Shown here: in pieces, positions 51,212 to 61,597 of the stretch | How the letters are laid out: the number at the start of each line of letters is the position of its first letter | How positions within the stretch are numbered: position 1 is the stretch's first letter | From: Cryoendolithus antarcticus | Taxonomy: Eukaryota; Ascomycota; Dothideomycetes; Cladosporiales; Cladosporiaceae | Assembly (NCBI GenBank): GCA_002077065.1 | Contig: NAJO01000037.1 | Coordinates: forward strand, 186,001-250,000 | Direction of reading: 5' to 3' | Length of the DNA: 64,000 nucleotides | Program-made: the position numbers and the translations under genes | Notes under the pieces: model-generated | What the model was told of the DNA's origin: nothing | The model's input: the letters and a program-made list of their open reading frames with translations, nothing else | The model's database searches: none

Positions 51212-53111
51212 ATGCAGCCTGCGATTTTGCTAGCGTATGCTCTCTTGATGGCAGCAGCTTCGCTCGGTCAAGGCCATGCACCACCACTGTCGTTTCCACC
51301 AAGCCAGTATTGGTACGCTGCCTAGCAATATCATCCGAGCAACTGGACTAACGTTGTGTCAGGGATGGCAATGATGGGCCATGGTCGTCTTTCCACGTTT
51401 CAGTAGGTAGTCCAAGTCAGCGAGTCCGTCTGTTGCCAGGGACGTCTGCAACAGCAGGCGATGCAATTTGGGTGGTGCTGTCAGAAGGGTGCTCATTAGC
51501 CAACCCTGGCCTGCAAGGTTGCGAAGACACTCGCGGCAATGTCTTCGCTAGGAATGAGTCGACTTCTTGGTCTACCAATCGACTCGACAATCAAGGCCTA
51601 TACCAGCTTGACACATATGAGGAGTCGAAGCTCGGTCTGACCGGCAATGCGTACTATGGCTTCGACACTCTCCAGCTGGGCTCGGAAGGATCAGGACTTC
51701 CAAACTTCACCAACCAAATCATCGCGGGCATTGCGACGAATGACTGTAAGTTTTGCGCTTGAGACCATGCAGGTGTTGTACATCGCTGATCATTCGTTAA
51801 CGCAGTTTGGCTGGGCTCATTGGGTCTTAGCCCATTGCCGATCAACTTCACGTCCTACGATAGCCCAATCCCGAGTCTCCTCACTCGTCTCCGGAACTCC
51901 AGCTACATTCCGAGCACATCGTGGGGCTATACTGCCGGCGCAGCCTATAAGGAGCCTCCAATGTTCGGCAGCTTGACATTCGGTGGATACGATGCGGTTC
52001 GGATTGAGGATACTGGCATCTCGCTACCTTTCTGGACCGACCAGTCGCGTGACCTGCTCGTCGGGCTGCAGTCGATTACTTACGATACCCTTGGCAGCGT
52101 GCCACTGATGACCAATGGCATATATACGTTCATCGATTCGATGGTAGCGCCAATGTGAGCACTGGGCTGACTCTTGCAAATTGTGGTGGCAGACATTGAC
52201 CGGCGCATAGGTGGCTTCCTCTCGACGTATGTCGAGCTTTCGAGCAGGCGTTCGGGTTGGTCTGGAACGAGACGTCAGAGCTATACATCCTTAACAGCAC
52301 TACACACGCGAATCTGCGTGCTCAAAATCCGAGCTTCACCCTCACAATTGGTTCCGGGACCTCCGGTGGCAACACAACCAGCATTACTCTGCCATACGCT
52401 GCATTCGACCTCAACATGACGGTGGGATACACCACTGAGCCATACTTTCCGCTAAAGCGTGCTCAGAACAGCACACAGTACACCCTGGGTCGAGTGTTTC
52501 TACAGGAAGCGTACGTGATTGCCGATTATGACCGCAAGAACTTTAAAGTTGCCCAGGCAGCCTTCCCAGCCAGCGGCCTGCAGAAGCTGGAGGCTATCTT
52601 GCCTCCCGGATCAATGATGCCAAAGAAGGCGGGACTGAGTAAGGGAGTTGTTGCTGGAGTCGTCGTTGGCGCGGCTGTCATCATCTCTCTACTTCTCATT
52701 GCCTTGGTTTTGTGGATACGAAGACGTCGCGCATCGAAAGCGACGCAACTGGCGGCTGGAGAGGCGGATGTGCATGCACATTTGCATGATGGCGATGCAG
52801 GTATATACGAGAAGCCTGCGGGTATCGACGGGACGCGACATTTTGAGAAGCCTGCTGGTGCCGACGGCATGCCTCGTCATGAGATGCTGGGCTCAGACAT
52901 GTTCCGACCAGAGCTGCCAGCTGTTGATAAGTACGGCTACTCCGAGCTGCAAGTTTCGGAAAGGTCTTGGCGAGCAGAGCTGTCGGCTGGAGACAAACAC
53001 AAGTCACGGGTTGCCGCGACTGTGTATGAACTGCCTGCCGGAGACATTGCAGCAGCGGAAATGGAATCTGCTTGCAGTCGAAAAGGGAAGCAGGACAAGC
53101 CAAACAAGTAG
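51212..53111 (+). CDS. Membrane-anchored aspartic-protease-like protein, one catalytic Asp missing
   Basis: Exons 51212-51312, 51363-51745, 51806-52154 and 52211-53111 give 577 residues, with introns of 50, 60 and 56 nt. A signal peptide (MQPAILLAYALLMAAASLGQ) precedes a pepsin A1 fold: WSSFHVSVGSPSQRVRLLPG, YGFDTLQLG, FWLGSLGL, FGSLTFGGYD, and lobe-two YTFIDSMVAPMWLP. The flap and fold marks are there, but the first DTGS position reads PGTSATAGD, with no Asp in place. Only Asp272 (IDS) of the second lobe remains. After the protease fold come a transmembrane helix (VVAGVVVGAAVIISLLLIAL), an RRRR stop-transfer and a cytosolic tail of about 120 residues with EKPAG repeats. It may bind rather than cut peptides. 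Confidence 0.87.
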
Positions 53112-53195
53112 TGCTGTGACGTCCCAGGATTTGTATATATATATGTACATGATTTGATCTATCTAGAGTGAAGTGAAGATACTAAATGACATCGT

Positions 53196-56100
53196 TCACA
53201 AGTACAGCGCAATAGCAGCCGCCGCAAAAATGCACCACCATTTCGAGTGCCAGGCAATCGCATCTGCACCGCTATGCGTGCTCGTCGGCGCACTCGCACC
53301 TTGTACCGTACTGCTGCCAGATCCTAGACCGGCTACCGCGCTCGTAAGGAGCGCCGAATCAACCTCCGTGCTCGTAGCTTGGATTGTCGACAGTCCGTCC
53401 TTCATAGCGCCAGATCCTCCGACAATGCTCGCTATCATACCTGCCAGTCCTGCAATTGGATCTCCGTCTCCCAAGACTTGCACGAGATGACCGTCAGGCG
53501 TGACAGAGAAGACGTCTCCGTTGATCGTCTTCGCTTCGCCACCAGCGGCCAGTGTTGTGCCATCGATTACGATCGCACTGGCTGATGGTAGGTGGGCGAT
53601 CGTGGAAGTCGAAACTGCGATGAGCTGGCCTTGGGCGTTCACACTGAAGACTTCGCCTCCAACAGTCACTGGTTCCGAGCCTTGCGAGATGGTAGTACCG
53701 TCCACAACTATCGCGCTGCCCTGAGGAGACACAGTGAGCGTCTTCGACCCGGCGATTAGTAGCAAGTTGCCCTTCGGATCCACGCTGAACACTTCTCCGT
53801 TGATCGTCTGGGCAGCGTGAGCAGCTTGCAGAGTCGTGCCGTCTACAACCATGACACCAGGGACACTGCCAGTAGCGATAGTATCTGAATGCACGTCTAC
53901 GACTTGTCCTGCAGAGTTGATAGAGAAGACCTTGCCTCCGATGATTATACTTTGACCGGCTGAAAGCGTTTGACCACTGATAGCCACTGCACTTGGGTTC
54001 AGTGTCAGTGTCAGCGGTCCGTTAGCACCCGCAACGGTGATAACAGTGGACGAAGCTGCTGCAGGCGCAACAGTGATGACTTGGCCATCTGCTAGAGTCA
54101 CTGGCCCAGACTCAGCGGAACCTTGCGGTAGAGCGACAGTAGACACCGCGGGGCCTGAAGGGCCAACGGCAACGACTGAGGGAAGTATGCCGGCTGCACT
54201 CCCGGCGGTAGATGGTGAGATCGTAGATGTCTTGCCGTTGGCAATGATTTCGACTCCTGAGCTTCCTGGCAGAGCTGTGAACGTAGTTGAGCCTACAACC
54301 ACAGCCGACGATCCTGCAGCGAGTGTTTGTCCATTGATCACAGTCACACTACTGGAGCCGGATCCGCTTGAGCCCGCCGCCACGACGGACGGTAACGCAT
54401 TGTTGGAGCCAGTTGCAGTTGCGATGGCTGAGGCGGCAATAGTAGACGTCTGACCATTCGCAATGACCGCCACGCCTGACCCACTCGGCAGAGCTGTGAA
54501 TGTCGTTGAGCCGACAATCACGGCTGAGGAGCCTGCTGCAAGTGTCTGACCAGCGAGGATAGTAGCACTGCTGGCACCAGCTGATTGTGAGCTGACAGCT
54601 ACGACAGAGGGTCCAGCTGCAATTGCAGCAGCACCACTTGCCGCGCTGCTAGGTACAATTGTCGATGTTTGACCATCCGCCACAACGGCTACGCCAGAAC
54701 CAGAAGGCAATGCCGAGAAAGTCGTGCTCCCGACTACTACAGCCGATGATCCAGCAACAAGTGTTTGGCCAGCGATGACAGTCGCACTACTCGCAGCGGC
54801 ACCACCGGATCCAACAGCTACCACAGACGGTTCAGATCCACTACCAGCGGTTGAGGGTACGACCGTGGACGTCTGCCCATTGGCGACAACTGCGACTCCA
54901 GATCCCGATGGCAATGCTGAAAACGTTGTACTGCCCACGACTACAGCTGAGGATCCTGGCACGAGCGTCTGGCCTGCAATCACAGTTGCGCTGCTTGCAG
55001 GAGCAGGGTTGGCTGCTATGACAGACGGAGTGACGCCAACTGCAGGGGCAGCACTACTGGCAGCCACAGGTACGATGGTGGAAGTAGTACCGCCAGCAAT
55101 CACAGCAATTCCAGACGTGCCTGGTAGGGCAGTGAAGGTAGTGCTACCCACCACCACCGCCGAGGATCCCGGCTCAAGAGTGCTGCCTGCGACTAGCGTG
55201 GCACTACTTTGAGGCTGCGGGTCTGCAGCCAGCTGGGTGCTCTGTGCAGCTGCCGACGTTGGTGCTACATTCGTGCTGGAGTCTGCTTGAGGTTGCTGGC
55301 TTGACTGTGCCTGCTCGGACGATGCTATGGGCTGACCGGGCCGATCGGCGTTCGTGGCAGTGCTGGCTGGCACGACAGCTGCGGCGCTAGATGTTGCCTG
55401 TACAGGAGCAGCAGTGGGAGTATTGACAGCGGATGTCGGTGCTTGAGCTGGCACTGCAGTAGTGGTCACTACCACAGGCGCCTGTGTCGATGTCTTTGGT
55501 GCAATGGTAGTTGTTGAACTGGGGGCGGCAGGTGCAGCGCTCGGAGCGATAACGCTCTGAACAGGGGTGAGCGCGGTCGGCGGGTCCCAAAGCCCAAAGA
55601 GTGGATAGCAATCCTCCCAGCCAGGAGCAAGCTCAGCGACCTGGGTCATGGCTGCCAACACGGGGGAGTAATTATCCACTGTAGACGGATTGTCAGCTGA
55701 TGACATCAAATGTGAAGAATCCAGAATACGGACCGAACACGTGATTGCAAAGCGGGTTGATGTCTGTACGGGTCAACGAATAGCCACCGCAGCGCTGGAC
55801 ATATTCGCCTTGACGCGTCCAGGCTGACCAAGGTACCTGGCCTGGATTGAGGTCGTTATAGTTGAACGAGAAGGAGTTGAGCACAATGTGGTTCGCAGGT
55901 TGGCCGCTATACAGTTGATCTTCGGGCAAAGTAATCATGACATCGAACTTGGACTGAGTTACGTTCTGATACTCGGTTAGGCCTTCTGCCAGTAGACTTA
56001 ATGAGTCGATCTCGACGGCAATCATCGGCGACGTTATCGTAATACCACGCACGACTGCAGTTGGTGCAGGACCTGTCGGCTTGATTGTAATTCCAGTACG

Positions 56101-57758
56101 GTTGCACAGGTCGCCGCTCACGGTTGTGACCGGCCAGTAATGTAGCCTTACACCATCGGCTGCTATCGCACAGAACCCAGAACTGTTACTGCTTTTTGTG
56201 ACCGGAAACGGGTTCTGACAGAGAGTCGACCCGAGAACGGCAGCGCAAGGACCTGTTGTGACAGGTAAGCCCGCCCCAATGAAGTACGCGCTGCTGTTAG
56301 AGCAAGAGGAGTAGCTTGTCCAGAATTCCGAGCACTGGATTGAGTCGAGCCCGCATGTTGGCCTGGGCATCGTGTAGTTGGGCGCACTCGTTATGGTATA
56401 TGACTGGGTACTTGTAACGACCGAGATGATTGGCTTGCCGCTAACACGCGGGAATCCATCACAGAGGGTAGTATACGCGCTTGTTGGGTATGCGACTGTG
56501 CTGTCTGAGCTGTATATCTTCAACGACACGGACGTCGAGACTTGAGCACTGCCGGTAGCTGTGAACCATGAAGATGACGCAGATGACCACGACTGTATGT
56601 CGTTGAAGCATTGCGATAGTGGCCCGCTCGTAGAGTTCGGAAAGGTCGTGCTATTCGATGGGGACGTCGCTGTCGATTCTGGTACAGCTGTCCCTGTTCC
56701 ATTGGCAGACGCCGTTGAATTTGAGACAACGCTAGCTGTTGGTGCCGATGCCGATGAAATTGTACTCGCCGTCGAGAGGGCAGCTTGAGGGACCGCTTCT
56801 AGTTTGATTGCTATGTCCGACGCTGTCAATGAGCGATCAAGAATGTTCGCACCCGATCTAAAGAAAACCGTTTGATTCCCAACGGCCAGTACATTGGGCG
56901 TCATCACGCACCAGTCATTCGTATGTCTGGCGTCATTGGGTATTGAGTTATCAATATTGAGTGCGCCCGTGGCGTCGAAATATGCCGTCAGTCCTCCATT
57001 GCTTGTGAGCACGCCTTCATTGAGGGTGAAAAGGAGAGCGGCGCGCTGATCTCCTCTGTCAGTGAGTCTCAAGAGTTCAAGTCCTCGCATAACACACCTT
57101 GACGAAGCGTGAAGACACTGGCGCGGCAACGACGCTCACATTGAGGCCGAACCATCCGTCGTAGTCCGGCGAACAGACGAGTGTTGGAGTAGCAGAGCTA
57201 GAGCTGCTGGCGATGACACTCGCTTGAGTTGTAGTGTTCTGCAGGGTTTGACTTGGCGAAGATAGAGCTTCGCCTGACGCTGTCAGAGTCGATGTGTCGC
57301 CTACCCGGGCTGCGTCCTCGATCGAAGTGCTGTTCGCTGTGTCGGTTGTCCCTATGTTCGCAAGCTGCGTCAAAGTAGACGAGATGCTCGGAGAAGAAAC
57401 GGAGGATATCGTAGCTGTTGCCGAAGAGGACGATGGCGTGGGGGTGCTCGAAGATGAGGAGGTTGTCACTACACTGCTCGAGGATGTCGAGGTCGATGGC
57501 GAGTTTGACAATATGGTACTGGACGTGGAGAACGTCGCCGATGTGACCGTCCTATTGCCAGTAGTGGCACCAAGCCCCTGGGCAATGAAGTCTCCGACCA
57601 GGGCCGTCGTCGACGAAGTGACGGTTAAATCTAGTAGGGTTTGCGTGTCAATGACATTCCTGGCTTGCGTACATGCCACACTCACTTGGATAGAATGTGC
57701 TGTCAGCAGTAACGACAGTAAGAAGAAGCGACAACGCAGCGACCCAACGAATTGCCAT
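53196..57758 (-). CDS. Large GPI-type repeat protein (adhesin-like)
   Basis: Proposed minus-strand exons are 57686-57758, 57098-57630, 55734-57045 and 53196-55678, giving 1466 residues. The first two introns (55 and 52 nt) are consensus-like; the last (55679-55733) uses a weak GTCCGT donor and is tentative. MAIRWVAALSLLLTVVTA is a signal peptide. A Ser/Thr-rich stretch and globular Cys-containing parts (LVCSPDYDGWFGLNVSVVAA, VLTSNGGLTAYFDATGALNI, WCVMTPN) follow. After a linker come five type A repeats of about 70 residues, then four type B repeats of about 47 residues (VVDGTTLxxG...GEVFSV). The C-terminus (SGADAIAWHSKWWCIFAAAA IALYL) suits a GPI signal. The architecture is that of a fungal wall adhesin or structural protein; no ligand is evident. 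Confidence 0.78.
53490..53990 (-). repeat. Type B repeats, four units of about 141 bp
   Basis: Cores encoding G(E/D/K)VFS(V/I) lie near 53502, 53641, 53783 and 53925, so the spacing is about 140 bp or 47 codons. Each unit has the pattern DGTT(L/I)xxG, then (T)(I/V)xGxVFSV, then GxLxxV. The outermost copy starts SGQTLSAGQS, linking it to the type A motif. Confidence 0.85.
54190..55210 (-). repeat. Type A repeats, five units of about 200-220 bp
   Basis: Cores encoding SSAV(V/I)VGSTTF lie near 54276, 54490, 54712, 54912 and 55130. Each unit reads GQTLxxGSSAVVVGSTTF, then ALPxxSGVxVxANGQTSTI, then a variable Ala/Ser/Gly linker ending PSVVA. Linkers differ in length while cores are nearly constant. 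Confidence 0.9.
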
Positions 57759-60077
57759 GGTGGTGGAAATGCTGTATGAGAACGACCTAAGGAAATGCAA
57801 GCACGACGGTCTGCGACCGAAGGAACAGTTCAGACCTACACGTGTGGTGAAGACCACAGATCATGTACTGATTTGACCAGACCGGCCCCATCTACTTGCG
57901 TATTATCTTGCAGGTACCCGGCGGGCTTCAGCCACCAACACCAGCAGTCTGGGTCCAAAACGCAATTTGATGTCCCTGCTGCAAGGATCTGCCGGTGCAG
58001 CGTCGATCATTTTCGCCAGAGCGCGCCTAGCTGAGCGAAGTCGACATCAAACGTGGCAGAGCGCTGCGAATAGACGACAGAGCACGTGTAAAGCGTCGCT
58101 TGGCGGCAACGCTTGTTATGCAAGCTGAACATTCAGTGGATCTGAGTGGACCTCGAGATAGCTGAAGAGATTAAGGTTTAGGTTTTCAGCACTTGCAGTT
58201 GGGGCCGAAAGATTGAACTTCGAAAGCCACGATTGATGCGTACGACATTTGTGTATTTGCGATATGGCTGGACATTGTGCAATGATGGAAGCCTCAAGCA
58301 CGAGGATTGCAGGAGTTATTGCATCTGCGCGCCTGGAACGCGACTGCCTCGTGCCTCGAATGTGTTTGCACTACATGAGGGAATCTGTAAAGCACGAGTC
58401 AGTTGGTACAGTGAAGGTTCGGACCCAGATTGGGAGCACAGCCACGCAACATTGCAGGTGCTGCAGAGCGCGCCGTAGAGCGTCTGTTGGGCATTGATCG
58501 CCATAATCCTGATGTCGGATCGTTCATCCTGGCAGCAAACGCAACATTGGATGTAGTCCCTCATAGACGCCAGCTTATCTTGAAATCATCCAGAGCGATA
58601 CATGCCCGATGTCCCGCTTGCAATAAGGCTTGGAACAATAATACGCTGCCTCAGACCTTGATGCTATCAACATTGTTGATAGAACTCTTGACCCTTCAGC
58701 TCTTGCAAGTCGAAGTGGTGCCTAGCTGGAGATGGTTAAGTCAAAGCACGCAGGTCAAAGTCTTTCACGATATCCTGTCGGCCTTTATGAGACCAGGCGG
58801 TGAAAGTGGGGGCCGGATCAGCTCTGTGGAAATCTGACAGGCAATCGCAGAGGGTTCAATATTCGTCTGCGAGTCTCATTTTGGACATTGAAATTGCACC
58901 CGGTATTTCTGGCATTGCCCTGCGTGGCGTTCGAGAGTATTGATCATCTGACATTGCTGAACATGGAGCGTGCAGCGCGAGCGAACGCCGCCCACAGGGC
59001 AAGTCAAGCTAGATTCCCCGACCAAGAACGTCTCCAGACAGCGCAATCTCTCACGTACAGTCGTACACACGTCTAGGGCTCCAACCGTTCTGACCGAGAC
59101 TTGAAAGTCATCCTGCGAGTACCGACTCCTTCATCCAGGAAGGCAGGCAGCGGTGAGGATTTCAGATGTCCATAGAGGCAGGACGCAGCGCGCGTCTGAG
59201 TCGCGCACATGCTTCGACTTCGCGGCAGAGTTTGGGCAGTCATGTAGCATTGCGGTGATCCGAGCGGGTCCGTGATGGCATCAGGTTCGGGAGAGGAGTC
59301 GTCGCGGTGGTATATCGCATTTTCGGAGGTGTATTGAGTTGCCCACAATGCTCAAAGGACTTCCAAAGTCCGCTGAACGCTTTCTAGGTGAAACCCATGA
59401 TATTGATTCTCGATCGGCGCGTGGACTGATGGTAGCCCATGCAGTGATGCAGAGCCACAAGGTGCCCAGCGTTACTTACTTGGTGCTGACTTTCGAAATT
59501 CGGACGATCATTAATCCGCTCAACTCGTAGATCACAACAGCTGCCTAGGAACAGGAATCCGCGTCACTTCATCACAGCCGCGCTGTGCCTATTGTGAGAC
59601 TCGAGACTTTCCCCATGAAGCCTACATATATCCCGGCTCGAGCCTACCGAAGAGTAATATTATCGCTTACCCTCAACATGGTGAAAGGTTGCTCGCGGAT
59701 ATCTGTGTTTCCTTTCACTCCGTGTCAGACTCGAAGATGGTCAGCTCGAGAGCCGGACACTGCGCCTTCTTGCGCGTGGAGGGCATCGTACTCGTCGACC
59801 TTCACGAATGGCGTTTGTCCAACGAGTTCTAGGTGTCCCGACGGCCAAGTTTGATGCAAGAACAATGGTATCGCCGCGCCAGCATTACAGTGAGGAAGTC
59901 TACACATTTCCCATAACTTTCCTTCCGCCATTAATTTCCTATTCTCCCATTCCTACTCTAGAAAGACTCTCTTTGGTTTATCTGCTGCAAGACGCTCGCT
60001 GCACGACTTTACTACCGTACTCTCGCTACCCAGAACACCATGTGCAACATCACCAAAACAACCGAACGACCGCAGCA
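57759..60077. other. Longest gene-free region
   Basis: This 2.3-kb stretch contains only short frames. Its last 400 bp (from about 59680) resemble sequence at 63440-63850, upstream of the paralogue at the window end, for example GCTCGCGGATA(T/C)CTGTG and CGAAGATGGTCAGC. It is therefore part of a duplicated leader or promoter. Confidence 0.55.
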
Positions 60078-60452
60078 ATGCTGGTAACCCCGAGACTACT
60101 CGCAATGGGATACCTACTCATGTACGAGACCATTGCACTCCCAACTGGTATCCATCTATTAGATAGTACAGGATTTGGATGGGCTGCCAGTGATGCCTAT
60201 CGCCAGCCTTTTCGAGGGCAATACGCCGGCACCCTGCACCCGCGAAAAGCTCCTGCAACATCGGTCACCAGATCGACTCCTGTATCGAAGCTGAGGACGA
60301 GCAGCCCGAACGTCATTGCGGTCCCTGACATTCCATTCGAGCCCCGGGTGGAGACTAACACAGGACTTCTGAAAATCCTCTTGGTCCCTGACGGAGCCGC
60401 GCAAGACAAGGATACATACGTCTCCTTGTGCAATCGCTTTCCAAGACTATAA
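60078..60452 (+). CDS. N-terminal exon of a secreted coiled-coil protein
   Basis: The ATG at 60078 starts a signal peptide (MLVTPRLLAMGYLLMYETIA), followed by LPTGIHLLDSTGFGWAASDA and a basic, Ser/Thr-rich stretch. The frame stops at 60452, but the next frame (60446 on) looks like its continuation. A pyrimidine-rich acceptor ends at 60445 (CGCTTTCCAAG), and phase-0 donors such as GTATCG near 60274 or GTCCCT at 60384 could feed it. The exact donor cannot be chosen by eye. A close homologue of this exon starts at 63855. Unknown family, secreted. Confidence 0.65.
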   Translation: MLVTPRLLAMGYLLMYETIALPTGIHLLDSTGFGWAASDAYRQPFRGQYAGTLHPRKAPATSVTRSTPVSKLRTSSPNVIAVPDIPFEPRVETNTGLLKILLVPDGAAQDKDTYVSLCNRFPRL

Positions 60453-61597
60453 ATGTAAGATCCGATGCGGAAGAAGTGAAGCAGTCGTTGGAAGATGTCG
60501 ACGATTCGACCGCGAGGGAGCGCGACAAAGCCGACAAGGACCTAGATGACAAGATCCGGACCGCAGATCAGTTGGAACTGAAGGCGGACCAAGCAGCCGA
60601 CGACAAGAAACCCAAAACAGATAAGCACGCCGAAGATGACGTGAGGGACGGGAAGAAAAGCGAGGAAAGCGCAGCACGCGAAAAGCAGCAGACGGCAGAG
60701 CGAGCAAAGGCCGAGAAAGCTGAAGCGAGGGCGAAAGCTGCACGAGACAAGCAAGTAGCCAAGGACTCCAGGCTCGAGCAAGGGAAAAAGATCGACCAAG
60801 ACGCATCGACTAGCAAGCAGAGGATTGACGATGAGAGAAATGCTCAGGGGAAGGACCAGAGCAAAGATGCGCCAGATGTGAAGTCCGGGCATGGCGATAT
60901 AGCGAGACCCCATGGTCCCGCAAAGAAGCCGCCACGACGGCAGCTGGCAGCCGAGCAAAGAGCAGCGCTAACGCCTGAAGAACTACATCATCTAGACGCT
61001 GTAGAGAGAACTGGAAAATTGCTCGACGACGTTGAAGAGCTCATGGACTTGATGCAAAGAAACGAAGCGGAGACGTCTCGACTTGATGGTCGAATGAAAA
61101 GCATCGAAGACGGACTCAATGTCAAACGTCAAGCTCTGAGCGATACGAGGGCACCCAATACTACTGGCTATGCGGAAAGAATAACCGAACTTGAATTCAA
61201 TAAGCAGGCGACCGTCAGCAATCACAACGAACTTACAAAGCAGAGGACTAGTCTCGGCGAGAGGCTCCAGGTAGTCGGGTCGGACAGCAACGCGGCGCTC
61301 AGAAACACAACGAGCAGCCTAAGCAGCGTCTTAGAGAACGCTCCGGCGGAGATGCAGATACTGGCCAAGAAGCTAGTGGAAATCAATACGGGAACTCGAC
61401 AGGCTTCGCTCGAGGAGCCGGATACAATAGTGCTTGGCTCCGCGCCTCCAGGTACATCTGAAGCAGCGGCTCGTCCAGACACTGTAATTCCCGCTCATAA
61501 CCAGGTCGAATGGGGATGGGAAGGCATTCAAACTGCAGGGCGCAGTGATGAGATCCAGATGCGAGCATTTGAGCGCCTGCAGTCGCCGATGTCATAG
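60446..61597 (+). CDS. Charged coiled-coil part of the same locus
   Basis: This frame encodes about 380 residues of strongly charged helix: a Lys/Glu/Asp/Ala-rich first third (KADKDLDDKIRTADQLELKA, EKQQTAERAKAEKAEARAKA) and then a heptad-like region (LTPEELHHLDAVERTGKLLD, VEELMDLMQRNEAETSRLDG). It ends at TAG (61595-61597), but the same frame continues open for another 346 codons. It has no ATG of its own at a convincing place, so I read it as an internal exon of the gene starting at 60078. No enzyme motif is present. Confidence 0.6.
   Translation, partial: TINVRSDAEEVKQSLEDVDDSTARERDKADKDLDDKIRTADQLELKADQAADDKKPKTDKHAEDDVRDGKKSEESAAREKQQTAERAKAEKAEARAKAARDKQVAKDSRLEQGKKIDQDASTSKQRIDDERNAQGKDQSKDAPDVKSGHGDIARPHGPAKKPPRRQLAAEQRAALTPEELHHLDAVERTGKLLDDVEELMDLMQRNEAETSRLDGRMKSIEDGLNVKRQALSDTRAPNTTGYAERITELEFNKQATVSNHNELTKQRTSLGERLQVVGSDSNAALRNTTSSLSSVLENAPAEMQILAKKLVEINTGTRQASLEEPDTIVLGSAPPGTSEAAARPDTVIPAHNQVEWGWEGIQTAGRSDEIQMRAFERLQSPMS

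Noticed and set aside
53500..55212. Long plus-strand open frames (for example 54037-54453 and 54724-55212) opposite the adhesin-like gene
   Set aside because: They mirror the Ala/Ser/Thr/Val-rich repeat codons of the minus-strand gene and have no independent start context or motif.
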